A DNA stretch of 37,000 nucleotides from Clostridium sp. CAG:138 (GTDB lineage: Bacteria > Bacillota > Clostridia > Christensenellales > CAG-138): the NCBI GenBank assembly GCA_000435055.1, contig FR879677.1:29795-66794 (forward strand). The letters are read 5' to 3'. The notes beneath the pieces are model-generated. The model searched no databases. It saw only the letters and a program-made list of their open reading frames with translations, and was not told the DNA's origin. The translations under genes and the position numbers were made by a program. Below are positions 15,119-23,123 of the stretch, one piece after another. Each line of letters opens with the position of its first letter. Position 1 is the stretch's first letter.

Positions 15119-15751
15119 ATGGCAAGATATACTGATTCCGTTTGCAGACAGTGCCGCAGGGAAGGCACCAAACTGTTTCTTAAAGGCGATCGCTGCTACA
15201 ACGAAGCAAAGTGCGCTGTTATGAAGCGTCACACTCCTCCGGGACAGCACGGTCAGGCAAGGGCTCGCAAGGCTTCCGAATACGGCACCCAGCTCCGTGA
15301 AAAGCAGAAATGCCGCAGAGCATACGGTGTTCTCGAGTCCCAGTTCCGCAAGTACTATGATATGGCAACGAACATGCAGGGCGTTACCGGCGAAAATATG
15401 CTGTGCCTGCTTGAGCGTCGCCTTGACAATGTTGTTTATCGCCTCGGTCTCGGCGCAAGCCGTGCACAGGCTCGCCAGTGGATCACCCATGGTCACATCC
15501 TCGTTGACGGCCATAAGGTTGACATCCCCTCTTACCTCGTAAAGCCCGGCCAGAAGATCAGCGTTCTTTCAAAGAGCTTTGATGTTGAATTCTTCAAGGG
15601 CGTGAGGGAACAGGGTGCCGATAAGCCCATTCCCAAGTGGCTTGAGCTTGATGCGGCAAACCTCAGCGGTACAGTGGCAGCAATGCCCCAGCGTGATGAT
15701 ATCGACCTCACCATTGAGGAACACCTCATTGTTGAGTTCTATTCAAGGTAA
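15119..15751 (+). CDS. rpsD: 30S ribosomal protein S4, zinc-binding type
   Basis: S4 nucleates 30S assembly and helps form the mRNA entry tunnel. The 210 residues carry an N-terminal four-cysteine site (C9, C12, C26, C32), then RHTPPGQHGQ, and an S4 RNA-binding domain (RRLDNVVYRLGLGASRAQARQ). Some Firmicutes have the cysteine-free type; this one is zinc-binding. In B. subtilis rpsD is unlinked and autoregulated, whereas here it stays inside the alpha block. The ribosome site is AAGGAGAGCAAACGATT. Confidence 0.97.
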   Translation: MARYTDSVCRQCRREGTKLFLKGDRCYNEAKCAVMKRHTPPGQHGQARARKASEYGTQLREKQKCRRAYGVLESQFRKYYDMATNMQGVTGENMLCLLERRLDNVVYRLGLGASRAQARQWITHGHILVDGHKVDIPSYLVKPGQKISVLSKSFDVEFFKGVREQGADKPIPKWLELDAANLSGTVAAMPQRDDIDLTIEEHLIVEFYSR

Positions 15752-15808
15752 TCATCACGGCTACCCTGATCTATCAGTTACTTTTTTTCAAGAGAGGGGA
15801 GAGATTTG

Positions 15809-16753
15809 ATGTTTGAAATTGAAAGACCTAAGATCGAGTGCAAGGAGCTGAACGACTACTACGGATGCTTCGTTGTTGAACCGCTTGAGCGCGGTTTCGG
15901 CACAACTCTCGGCAATTGCCTGCGCAGAGTTCTTTTGAGCTCAATGCCGGGCGCGGCTGCTTCTTCCGTCAAGATTGACGGTGTGCTTCACGAGTTTTCG
16001 ACCATTCCCGGCGTTAAGGAAGACGTTACGGAAATCATCCTTAACATTAAGGAACTTCGTGTGAGATTGCTCGGCGAAAGCAGCAGCGTGCATGTAGTCA
16101 TCGACGCCAAGGGCGAAGGCAAAGTTTTTGCAGGAGATATTATCCACGATGCCGATGTTGAAATCATCAATCCCGATTTGCACATCGCAACGCTTTCCGA
16201 GGGTGCAAACCTCTATATGGACATTGTTCTTGAAAAAGGCAAAGGCTATGTTTCTGCCGAAAAGAACAAAAAACCGAACATGCCCATCGGCGTGATCGCG
16301 ATTGACTCCATATTCACCCCCATCACCAAAGTCAACTTCCGCGTTGAAGATACTCGTGTCGGTCAGGTTACCGACTACGACAAGCTCACGCTTCAGGTCT
16401 GGACAGACGGAAGCATCCGCCCCGAAGAGGCAGTCGGCATTTCTTCAAGGATCATGTTCGACCACCTTTCACTGTTCACGAACCTTACCGAAGGTGTGCA
16501 GAACATTGAAATTGTCGGCGATGAAGAGCCTGACGGCAAAGAAAAGATATACGACATGGCGATCGAAGAACTCGATCTCTCGGTTCGTTCGTATAACTGC
16601 CTCAAACGTGCCGGCATCAACACCGTTGCGGAGCTCGTTGAACGCGACGAGGAGGAAATGATGAAGGTGCGCAACCTCGGCAGAAAATCTCTTGAGGAAG
16701 TGCAGCTCAAACTTGCTGCGCTGGGTCTCTCTCTGCGCGAAAGCGAAGAATAA
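15809..16753 (+). CDS. rpoA: RNA polymerase subunit alpha
   Basis: The alpha dimer is the scaffold of RNA polymerase. The 314-residue protein has the N-terminal dimerisation part with EPLERGFGTTLGNCLRRVLLSS, and a C-terminal domain (about residues 240-314) with EELDLSVRSYNCLKRAGINTV and NLGRKSLEEV, the DNA- and activator-binding helices. ATG 15809 is chosen over the TTG directly before it. The ribosome site is GAGAGGGGAGAG. The 57-base gap after rpsD contains a T7 run but no clear stem. Confidence 0.97.
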   Translation: MFEIERPKIECKELNDYYGCFVVEPLERGFGTTLGNCLRRVLLSSMPGAAASSVKIDGVLHEFSTIPGVKEDVTEIILNIKELRVRLLGESSSVHVVIDAKGEGKVFAGDIIHDADVEIINPDLHIATLSEGANLYMDIVLEKGKGYVSAEKNKKPNMPIGVIAIDSIFTPITKVNFRVEDTRVGQVTDYDKLTLQVWTDGSIRPEEAVGISSRIMFDHLSLFTNLTEGVQNIEIVGDEEPDGKEKIYDMAIEELDLSVRSYNCLKRAGINTVAELVERDEEEMMKVRNLGRKSLEEVQLKLAALGLSLRESEE

Positions 16754-16809
16754 TTCGCAAGCTGATATGATCAACGATAGCATCAGCGATTTTAATAGGA
16801 GGAAATAAT

Positions 16810-17313
16810 ATGCCTAACCGTAAGCTTAATAAAGCCACCGACCAGCGTGACGCAATGCTTCGCAACATGGTAACTGCATTCCTTTGGAACGGCAAGCTCG
16901 TGACCACCGAATCGCGCGCAAAGGAAGTTCGTCCCATTGCGGAGAAGCTCATCACCCTGGCAGTGTCCGAATATAAAAATACCGAAACCGTCACCAAGAC
17001 GAAGATTGAAACCAACGACAAAGAGCAAACCACTCGAACCGAAGTCGAGAAGGTTATCGATAAGCCCTCAAAGCTCCACGCCCGCAGGCAGATCATGGCT
17101 TACCTTTATGACATTCCCCTCACCAGGGAGTCCAAGGAAAGTGCAAAGGATTTCCGCAAACGCGTTCGTGAAACTCCTCATCCCGTTGTTGAGAAGCTCT
17201 TCCGTGAGCTCGCTCCCAAATATGACGGTGTAAATGGCGGCTATGTTCGCATTTACAAGCTCGGACCCCGTCGCGGCGATGGTGCGGAAGTTTGCATGCT
17301 CGAGCTCAAATAA
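16810..17313 (+). CDS. rplQ: 50S ribosomal protein L17 with internal insertion
   Basis: L17 lies near the tunnel exit of the 50S. The family ends are clear: MPNRKLNKATDQRDAMLRNM at the start and GGYVRIYKLGPRRGDGAEVCMLEL at the end. At 167 residues it is about 45 longer than the Bacillus form. The extra part lies mainly between KLITLAV and LHARRQ, a Thr/Lys/Glu-rich charged stretch of about 33 residues (KNTETVTKTKIETNDKEQTT region); a smaller addition precedes HPVVEKLF. TAGGAGGAAATAAT precedes the ATG. Last gene before the terminator at 17386. Confidence 0.96.
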   Translation: MPNRKLNKATDQRDAMLRNMVTAFLWNGKLVTTESRAKEVRPIAEKLITLAVSEYKNTETVTKTKIETNDKEQTTRTEVEKVIDKPSKLHARRQIMAYLYDIPLTRESKESAKDFRKRVRETPHPVVEKLFRELAPKYDGVNGGYVRIYKLGPRRGDGAEVCMLELK

Positions 17314-17385
17314 TCGTTTGGGTTACACTCTGTTCAATTGAATATTTGCGGGGAATGTGATTGTACGTTTTCCGTGAATTCGGCG

Positions 17386-17417
17386 GGATGCCGGGCTTTT
17401 GTCCGGCATCCTCTTTT
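17386..17417 (+). terminator. Rho-independent terminator of the ribosomal cluster
   Basis: GGATGCCGG (17386-17394) and CCGGCATCC (17403-17411) form a 9-bp stem with an eight-base loop, followed by TCTTTT. It is about 70 bases after the rplQ stop and closes the ribosomal cluster. Confidence 0.9.
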
Positions 17418-17514
17418 CGTTTATGCATACAATTCAATGCATATGCAGTCGGCGTCCCGATTTTGAAATAAACAAATTTTTTTGAAAACCGTGTCAAAAA
17501 GCCGCTGCTTTTGC

Positions 17515-17543
17515 TTTACATACACGATTCAATCTGTTAAAAT
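17515..17543 (+). promoter_or_regulatory. Sigma-A promoter for the ABC transporter operon
   Basis: TTTACA (17515-17520), 17 bases, TAAAAT (17538-17543). The start would be near 17550, about 110 bases before the ATPase gene. The gap 17314-17662 otherwise holds only the upstream terminator. Confidence 0.7.
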
Positions 17544-17662
17544 AAAAGGTGCGACATAAATAACTTACTGCACATGCAAGAGCAGGTGTGCGTTTTTGGC
17601 TGTCGTGCAGCATACGGCTGCATCGGCGGAGTATAAAGCACAGCACAGAAAGGAAAGAGCAA

Positions 17663-19195
17663 GTGGATACCGAATTCGCAGTCCGCATGGTTGACATAAC
17701 CAAGCATTTCGGCACAATAACTGCAAACAAAAACGTTTCTTTGGACATTCGCAAGGGAGAGATTCTATCCCTTTTGGGTGAAAACGGAAGCGGCAAAACG
17801 ACTCTGATGAATATGCTTTCCGGCATTTATTACCCGGACGGCGGCAGTATCTATGTGAACGGAACGCGTGTTGATATTCGCTCTCCAAAGGATGCGTTCA
17901 AGCTTCATATCGGCATGATTCATCAGCATTTTAAGCTTGTTGACGTTTTTACGGCAACGGAAAACGTTAAACTGGGCCTAAAAGACAGTATATCCGCTGT
18001 GCGCAAAAGCATTGTTGAAATCTGCAAAAAATACTCATTTGCAGTCGATCCGGACAAAAAGGTCTATGAAATGTCCGTTTCGGAAAAACAAACACTTGAA
18101 ATCGTTAAGGTGCTTTATCGCGGAGCGGATATTCTTATTCTCGACGAACCGACTGCCGTTCTGACGCCGCAGGAAACCGAGGCGTTGTTTAAAGTTATGC
18201 GTGCAATGAAGGCGGACGGAAAAAGCATTGTTATCATCACACATAAATTACACGAAGTCTTGGAAATTTCGGATAGAGTTGCCGTTTTGCGCAAGGGCGA
18301 ATACATAGGCGAGGTTGAAACTTCAAAAACCGATGCTCAAAGCCTTTCGGATATGATGGTCGGTCATGCCGTAACATTGAATATCGATCGTCCTGAAGTC
18401 GGCTATTCTGTCCCGCGTCTCTTTGTAAAGAATCTGACCGTTAAGGATAATCTCGGAGTCACGAGACTCGACAATGTAAGTTTTACGGCCAACAGCGGCG
18501 AAATTCTTGGTGTTGCGGGCATCAGCGGAAGCGGGCAAAAGGAACTGCTTGAAGCAATTGCGGGACTTTGCAGGACTGAACCCGGTTCTTCCGTTATGTA
18601 TGTTAATCCGCGCAACGATGAAGAGGAGGAACTCTGCGGTCTGTCGCCGGAACTTATTCGCGACCTCGGGGTGAGCCTTGCATTCGTGCCGGAGGACAGG
18701 CTCGGAATGGGTCTTGTCGGCAGCATGAATATACCCGACAACATGATGCTGCGCAGTTATAAGGACGGAAAAAGCTGCTTTGCGGACAGAAAAAAACCGC
18801 GTGAGCTTGCGCAGAAGGTCGTTGACGAACTTGGCGTTCTGACTCCGGATCTTGATACACCGATAAGAAAGCTTTCCGGCGGCAACGTGCAAAAAATTCT
18901 TGTCGGGCGCGAACTTTCGTTTAACCCGTCGCTCCTTATGGCGGCTTATGTTGTTCGCGGACTGGATATTAACACGTCCTATGCAATCTACGGGCTGCTG
19001 AACGATCTTAAGAAAAAGGGCGGCGCAGTCATTTTTGTCGGTGAAGACCTCGACGTTTTGCTTGAGCTTTGCGACAGGATACTTGTGCTTTGCGGCGGCA
19101 GGGTCAGCGGAATTGTTGATGCAAGAAAGACTCAAAAGAACGAAGTCGGACTTTTGATGACAAACCTTGGCTCGGCCGACAGCTCAGCCGAGTGA
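17663..19195 (+). CDS. Nucleoside-type ABC transporter, fused double ATPase
   Basis: Two ATPase domains in one chain of 510 residues, as in the YufO/NupO-RbsA class that powers nucleoside or sugar uptake. Domain 1 has Walker A GENGSGKT (39-46), the signature region MSVSEKQTLE near 137 and Walker B ILILDEPT (157-164). Domain 2 has a weak P-loop (GISGSGQKE), signature LSGGN (404-408) and AAYVVRGLD where relatives have AAQPTRGLD, so it is probably inactive in hydrolysis, as usual for this class. GTG 17663 after AGAAAGGAAAG is preferred; a longer start at 17588 adds 25 unlike residues. The two permeases follow directly. Substrate is inferred from the family. Confidence 0.88.
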   Translation: MDTEFAVRMVDITKHFGTITANKNVSLDIRKGEILSLLGENGSGKTTLMNMLSGIYYPDGGSIYVNGTRVDIRSPKDAFKLHIGMIHQHFKLVDVFTATENVKLGLKDSISAVRKSIVEICKKYSFAVDPDKKVYEMSVSEKQTLEIVKVLYRGADILILDEPTAVLTPQETEALFKVMRAMKADGKSIVIITHKLHEVLEISDRVAVLRKGEYIGEVETSKTDAQSLSDMMVGHAVTLNIDRPEVGYSVPRLFVKNLTVKDNLGVTRLDNVSFTANSGEILGVAGISGSGQKELLEAIAGLCRTEPGSSVMYVNPRNDEEEELCGLSPELIRDLGVSLAFVPEDRLGMGLVGSMNIPDNMMLRSYKDGKSCFADRKKPRELAQKVVDELGVLTPDLDTPIRKLSGGNVQKILVGRELSFNPSLLMAAYVVRGLDINTSYAIYGLLNDLKKKGGAVIFVGEDLDVLLELCDRILVLCGGRVSGIVDARKTQKNEVGLLMTNLGSADSSAE

Positions 19196-19231
19196 TCCGG
19201 GCAAAAAGATAACGAAAGGCAGGAAAACAGA

Positions 19232-20314
19232 ATGCTCCGTATTCAAAAGAGAACCGCGCTGCCGGTTTGGAAGAGTTGGCTTATTCGTGCGATTGCAATA
19301 ATTATCGCGCTCGTTCTTAACGGCGTGCTTATTTACGGGCTTACAAAAATGAACCCTGTGAAGGTGTATGCCACAATGTTCAACGGTGTTTTCGGCACTG
19401 AAAGAAGAATCTGGAACACGATTCGCGATATTTCAATGCTGCTGTGCATCGGAATCGGACTTGCCCCCGCATTTAAAATGAAATTCTGGAATATCGGCGC
19501 AGAGGGTCAGATCTTGCTCGGCGGCATTGCGGCTGCGGCGTGCATGATGTATTTTGACAGTCTGCCGAACGGACTGCTGCTTGTTGTGATGTTCCTTGCG
19601 GCGGCAGCGGCGGGCGGATTCTGGGCGTTCATTCCGGGAATTTCAAAAGCAAAGCTGAACACAAACGAAACTCTGTTCACACTGATGATGAACTATATTG
19701 CAATTCAGCTTACGTCATTCTTCGTTACTTTTTGGGAGAATTCCTATGGTTCCAACATCGTCGGAACGATCAACCTTGAATCACACAAGGGATGGTTCCC
19801 GGACGTTTTCGGGCAGATGTACGGACTTAATGTCATTATCGTTGCGGTTCTTGCCGTAACAATGTACTTCTATCTTAAAAGCACAAAGCACGGGTTTGAA
19901 ATTGCTGTTGTCGGCGAGAGCCACGACACGGCGCGGTATGCTGCAATCAATGTTCCTGCCGTAACCGTCCGCACGGTCACACTTTCCGGCGCAGTATGCG
20001 GCATTGCCGGTTTTCTTGCGGTTGCGGGACAGGGACACACGATTTCAACGAACACGGCGGGCGGACGCGGCTATGTGGCAATTATCGTTGCATGGCTTGC
20101 AAAGTTCAACACGCTTGTGATGATTCTTGTTTCCTTCCTTATCGTTTTCCTCGAAATGGGCGCACGCGAAATAGCGTCAAAGTTCAACATCAGCGATAAT
20201 CTTTCGCAGGTCAGCACGGGTATCATCCTTTTCTTCATCCTCGGAAGTGAATTTTTCATCAATTACAAGGTTGCTTTGCGTGAGAAGGACGGCGCAAAGC
20301 AGTCGGCGGAATGA
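19232..20314 (+). CDS. ABC transporter permease (YufP/NupP type)
   Basis: An integral membrane protein of 360 residues in the BPD_transp_2 family, with about nine or ten hydrophobic segments. The family segments FWNIGAEGQILLGGIAAA, LNTNETLFTLMMNYIA and ARYAAINVP are visible, and together with the double ATPase upstream they point to uptake of nucleosides or related compounds. It lies 36 bases after the ATPase gene, with AAAGGCAGGAAAACAGA as ribosome site, and is followed 47 bases later by the second permease. Confidence 0.85.
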   Translation: MLRIQKRTALPVWKSWLIRAIAIIIALVLNGVLIYGLTKMNPVKVYATMFNGVFGTERRIWNTIRDISMLLCIGIGLAPAFKMKFWNIGAEGQILLGGIAAAACMMYFDSLPNGLLLVVMFLAAAAAGGFWAFIPGISKAKLNTNETLFTLMMNYIAIQLTSFFVTFWENSYGSNIVGTINLESHKGWFPDVFGQMYGLNVIIVAVLAVTMYFYLKSTKHGFEIAVVGESHDTARYAAINVPAVTVRTVTLSGAVCGIAGFLAVAGQGHTISTNTAGGRGYVAIIVAWLAKFNTLVMILVSFLIVFLEMGAREIASKFNISDNLSQVSTGIILFFILGSEFFINYKVALREKDGAKQSAE

Positions 20315-20361
20315 GCCGCGCGGAGCAGACACGGCAATAAAAACTGAAAGGGCAAAACAAA

Positions 20362-21363
20362 ATGAAACAATTGATTATGCTAATCCAGGCGGCCGTATCG
20401 TTCGGCACGGTCATAATGTTCGGCTCCGCAGGCGAGATTCTGACGGAAAAATCCGGCAACCTTAATCTTGGTGTTCCGGGCATGATGTATCTCGGCGGCA
20501 TTGCAAGCCTTGCGGGTTCGTTTTTCTATGAACGTGCCTGTGATGCAGCAGGCAAAGTTCCGAGTTCGTTCATGCTGATTCTGATCGCGCTTATATGTGC
20601 CTTTGCAGCGGCAGCAGCGGGCGGATTCATTTTCAGCTTTCTCACAACATCGCTGCGCACGAATCAAAACGTCACGGGTTTGACGCTTTCGATTTTCGGA
20701 GCGGGCATTGCAAATTTCTTCGGAGGTTCCCTCAACAAGCTTGCAGGCGGTGTCGGTCAGATAAGCGTTGAAAGAACCAGCAGACTCTTCCGCGCAGAGG
20801 TTTTCGGTTGGCTGCCGCTTCCCGAAACTTTGAAGCAGATGTTCTTTGATTACGGTTTTATGGTTTACGCCGCAATCATAATCGCAATACTTGTTCAAAT
20901 CTTCCTCAAACGCACCAATCGCGGACTCAATCTCAGGTCCGTTGGTGAAAGCCCTGCAACAGCGGATGCTGCCGGTATAAATGTCACCCGTTACAAGTAT
21001 CTTGCAACCTGTATCGGCGGCGGAATAACCGGGCTCGGCGGCGTTTACTATGTTATGGATTACATCAAGGGAACATGGGCAAACGACGGAACGATTGAAA
21101 ACCTTGGCTGGCTTGCGGTTGCGCTCGTTATTTTTGCAACATGGAAACCCACCCGTGCAATATGGGGCTCCTACCTTTTCGGAATCTTTTTCTGGGCATA
21201 CCTTCTGATCGCTTCCGGATTGACAAGGCGGTCACAGGAGTTGTTCAGGATGCTGCCCTATATCGTTACAATAATCGTACTCATTATTGTTTCGCTGCGC
21301 AGGAAAAAGGAGGACCAGCCCCCGGCAGCCCTCGGCCTGTCTTATTTCCGTGAGGAACGTTGA
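20362..21363 (+). CDS. ABC transporter permease (YufQ/NupQ type)
   Basis: Second membrane subunit, 333 residues and about eight hydrophobic segments. Family segments include GEILTEKSGNLNLGVPGMMYLGG near the N-terminus (shown by parts GEILTEKSG and LNLGVPGMM), LRTNQNVTGLTLSIFG and LRSVGESPATADAAGINVTRYKYL (in parts). It pairs with the previous permease to form the channel. No substrate-binding lipoprotein gene of the BMP family is found before or after the operon in the window. The transcript may end at the long inverted repeat at 21400. Confidence 0.85.
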   Translation: MKQLIMLIQAAVSFGTVIMFGSAGEILTEKSGNLNLGVPGMMYLGGIASLAGSFFYERACDAAGKVPSSFMLILIALICAFAAAAAGGFIFSFLTTSLRTNQNVTGLTLSIFGAGIANFFGGSLNKLAGGVGQISVERTSRLFRAEVFGWLPLPETLKQMFFDYGFMVYAAIIIAILVQIFLKRTNRGLNLRSVGESPATADAAGINVTRYKYLATCIGGGITGLGGVYYVMDYIKGTWANDGTIENLGWLAVALVIFATWKPTRAIWGSYLFGIFFWAYLLIASGLTRRSQELFRMLPYIVTIIVLIIVSLRRKKEDQPPAALGLSYFREER

Positions 21364-21399
21364 AAAATGCATTCAATTACACAAAATTAAAAGTATAAG

Positions 21400-21448
21400 T
21401 TCGGGAGTTTTCGGAATGAATGACTTTGAGCCGAAAATTCCCGAATTT
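21400..21448 (+). terminator. Long inverted repeat after the ABC operon, weak terminator
   Basis: TTCGGGAGTTTTCGG (21400-21414) pairs with CCGAAAATTCCCGAA (21431-21445), 15 pairs including one G-U, around a 16-base loop; only TTT follows. It lies 37 bases after the last permease stop. A short ATG-started reading frame crosses it but has no ribosome site. Confidence 0.5.
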
Positions 21449-21530
21449 CTGCGGCAGAGCGTCACTCGGTTCGATTTTGGATTTTACTGAAAATATTCAC
21501 ATTTTGTACATAAATTGAGCGGAATTATCG

Positions 21531-21559
21531 TTGATTTTTGCGCATAGGTTTGGCATAAT
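21531..21559 (+). promoter_or_regulatory. Sigma-A promoter for the amidase gene
   Basis: TTGATT (21531-21536), 17 bases, CATAAT (21554-21559). The start near 21566 leaves a leader of about 107 bases. Nothing else is seen in the gap between the inverted repeat and the gene. Confidence 0.6.
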
Positions 21560-21672
21560 AAGGTAAAGATCGGCGGTTTTGACGTCCGAATGACGGTGAG
21601 CGGGTCTTCTGCCGTGCAGCTGCGGCAAAAAGTTAAAACAAAAAGAAAAACAAGATGGAACGGAGAAAAACA

Positions 21673-22557
21673 ATGGGATTCAAAAATGACAGCGTATACA
21701 GAACGAGACGGATACTCTGCCTTGTTATTTTTGTTCTGCTGCTTTCAATTATTGTTGTGTGCATATCGCTCGCCTGCCGCGGAACATGTGCAAACCACGG
21801 CGATTCGCACGGCCCGGTGAGCGCGACGCCGTCCGCAGTGAGCACATTTACGCCGCAGCCGGAGACACCCACCGCAACTCAAGCGGCAGAAACCCCGGCT
21901 CCTTCCGACGGAATCCCGCTCGTCGTTACGGAAGGCGACATGAGTGCCGTCATGGCAAGACTGGAGCAGCTTAAAACACTTCCTTCGGACAAAACGATCA
22001 TCCTGCTTGACGTTGGACACGGCGGATTTGACCCCGGTTCGATCGGACTTGATACGGGAGTTCATGAAGATGAACTGAACCTTCAGGTTGCACGGTTCGT
22101 TGCACAAAAATTAGGCGAAAAAGGTTACTATGTCTTTATGACGCGCATGGGCTCATATGCCGTTGCGGAAACCAAAAACGAGGATATGCGCCTGCGCAAA
22201 GAGTTCATGAAACTCGATATTTTCGATGCTGCAATCAGTATTCACATGAATTCGTACCCGGACGATCGCAGCGTTGACGGCACACGGCTCTTCTACTACA
22301 AAGAGGGCACGAAAGGACAGACGCTTGCAACAATTATCCTTGACGAAATCTGCAAAGCAACGGGGCAGCGCAATCGCGGGACAAACAGCGGAGATTTGAT
22401 GGTTGTACGCGAGCCTGTCGCGCCGAGCGCACTCGTTGAATGCGGATTCATTTCCAATGCAAACGAGGAGCGTTTGCTCGCAAATCCAAATTATCAGGAA
22501 AAGCTTGCTCAGGCGGTCGCAGACGGTGTTGAAAAGTTCTTTAACTCCGACAATTGA
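21673..22557 (+). CDS. N-acetylmuramoyl-L-alanine amidase, CwlD-like, membrane-anchored
   Basis: An Amidase_3 zinc enzyme that cuts the bond between muramic acid and L-alanine in peptidoglycan. After a basic N-terminus comes one membrane segment (about residues 16-38), then a Thr/Pro/Ala-rich linker to about residue 75, then the catalytic domain. Zinc ligands are H116 (VGHGGFDPG), E132 (HEDELNL) and H191 (SIHMNS); E256 in VECGF is the catalytic glutamate. Related CwlD enzymes make muramic lactam in spore cortex; a housekeeping autolysin is equally possible. ATG 21673 follows CGGAG; an ATG at 21655 adds six residues without a ribosome site. Confidence 0.9.
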   Translation: MGFKNDSVYRTRRILCLVIFVLLLSIIVVCISLACRGTCANHGDSHGPVSATPSAVSTFTPQPETPTATQAAETPAPSDGIPLVVTEGDMSAVMARLEQLKTLPSDKTIILLDVGHGGFDPGSIGLDTGVHEDELNLQVARFVAQKLGEKGYYVFMTRMGSYAVAETKNEDMRLRKEFMKLDIFDAAISIHMNSYPDDRSVDGTRLFYYKEGTKGQTLATIILDEICKATGQRNRGTNSGDLMVVREPVAPSALVECGFISNANEERLLANPNYQEKLAQAVADGVEKFFNSDN

Positions 22558-22598
22558 GCCCTGTAATGCAGATATTGCTGAAATGAGAAAGAATCACG

Positions 22599-22632
22599 AA
22601 AAATCCGCGCAGAAAAAACTGTGCGGATTTTT
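22599..22632 (+). terminator. Rho-independent terminator after the amidase gene
   Basis: AAAAATCCGCGCAG (22599-22612) pairs with CTGTGCGGATTTTT (22619-22632) through one G-U, around AAAAAA. Both strands show an A/T-flanked GC stem, so it could act in either direction. It lies 41 bases after the stop. Confidence 0.85.
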
Positions 22633-22894
22633 GATTAAGTCACGTTTATAACACTTTATTCCACAAAATTCGTCCCGTACCGCCATTTTTTGCCAAATTT
22701 GCAAATGGCGAAAAACAAACACAATCAAAAAGCAATTGCTAAGCCGAGTTGAAAACGAAAACTAACAGAGTAAAAACAAAATTAATATTGCAATACGAGA
22801 ATAAATAGTAAAATCGAAACGGAAAACACTGTCGTTTTATCCCGCTGCAACCGGATTGAAAATGCGGTGAAATCAACAAATTTTGCGATTCGGG

Positions 22895-22922
22895 TTGCAT
22901 TTTTTGAGATATGTGTTATAAT
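22895..22922 (+). promoter_or_regulatory. Sigma-A promoter and 195-base leader of the NlpC/P60 gene
   Basis: TTGCAT (22895-22900), 16 bases, TATAAT (22917-22922). The transcript would start near 22929, leaving a GC-rich leader of about 195 bases before the start at 23124. The leader includes the stem TCCCCGC (23020-23026)/GCGGGGA (23041-23047) and several short repeats such as ACGGCTGACGGCTGA. No riboswitch family is recognised with confidence. The preceding AT-rich stretch 22633-22894 holds only a CGCCATTT/AAATGGCG repeat at 22681-22710. Confidence 0.6.
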
Positions 22923-23123
22923 GTATACGATGCGTTGAGTAAGGGGTGCGATCAGGGGCACGGAGCAGCGCATCAAAAAGCACAAACGGCTGACGGCTGA
23001 GTCGCCGCCGAAAACGAAGTCCCCGCTTTTGTGCGATCGGGCGGGGAGCCGCAGGCATCGGGCGCACGGTGCAAACGGCAAACCAAATGCATTTGTTAGA
23101 AAGACAGATGGGAAGGAGGCAGT

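Noticed and set aside
21418..21489. Short ATG frame (MNDFEPKIPEFLRQ...) across the inverted repeat after the ABC operon
   Set aside because: No ribosome site, and the sequence is explained by the inverted repeat.
22929..23123. c-di-AMP (ydaO-yuaA) riboswitch in the NlpC/P60 leader
   Set aside because: Position fits, but the conserved core segments could not be identified by eye; left as a leader of unknown type.
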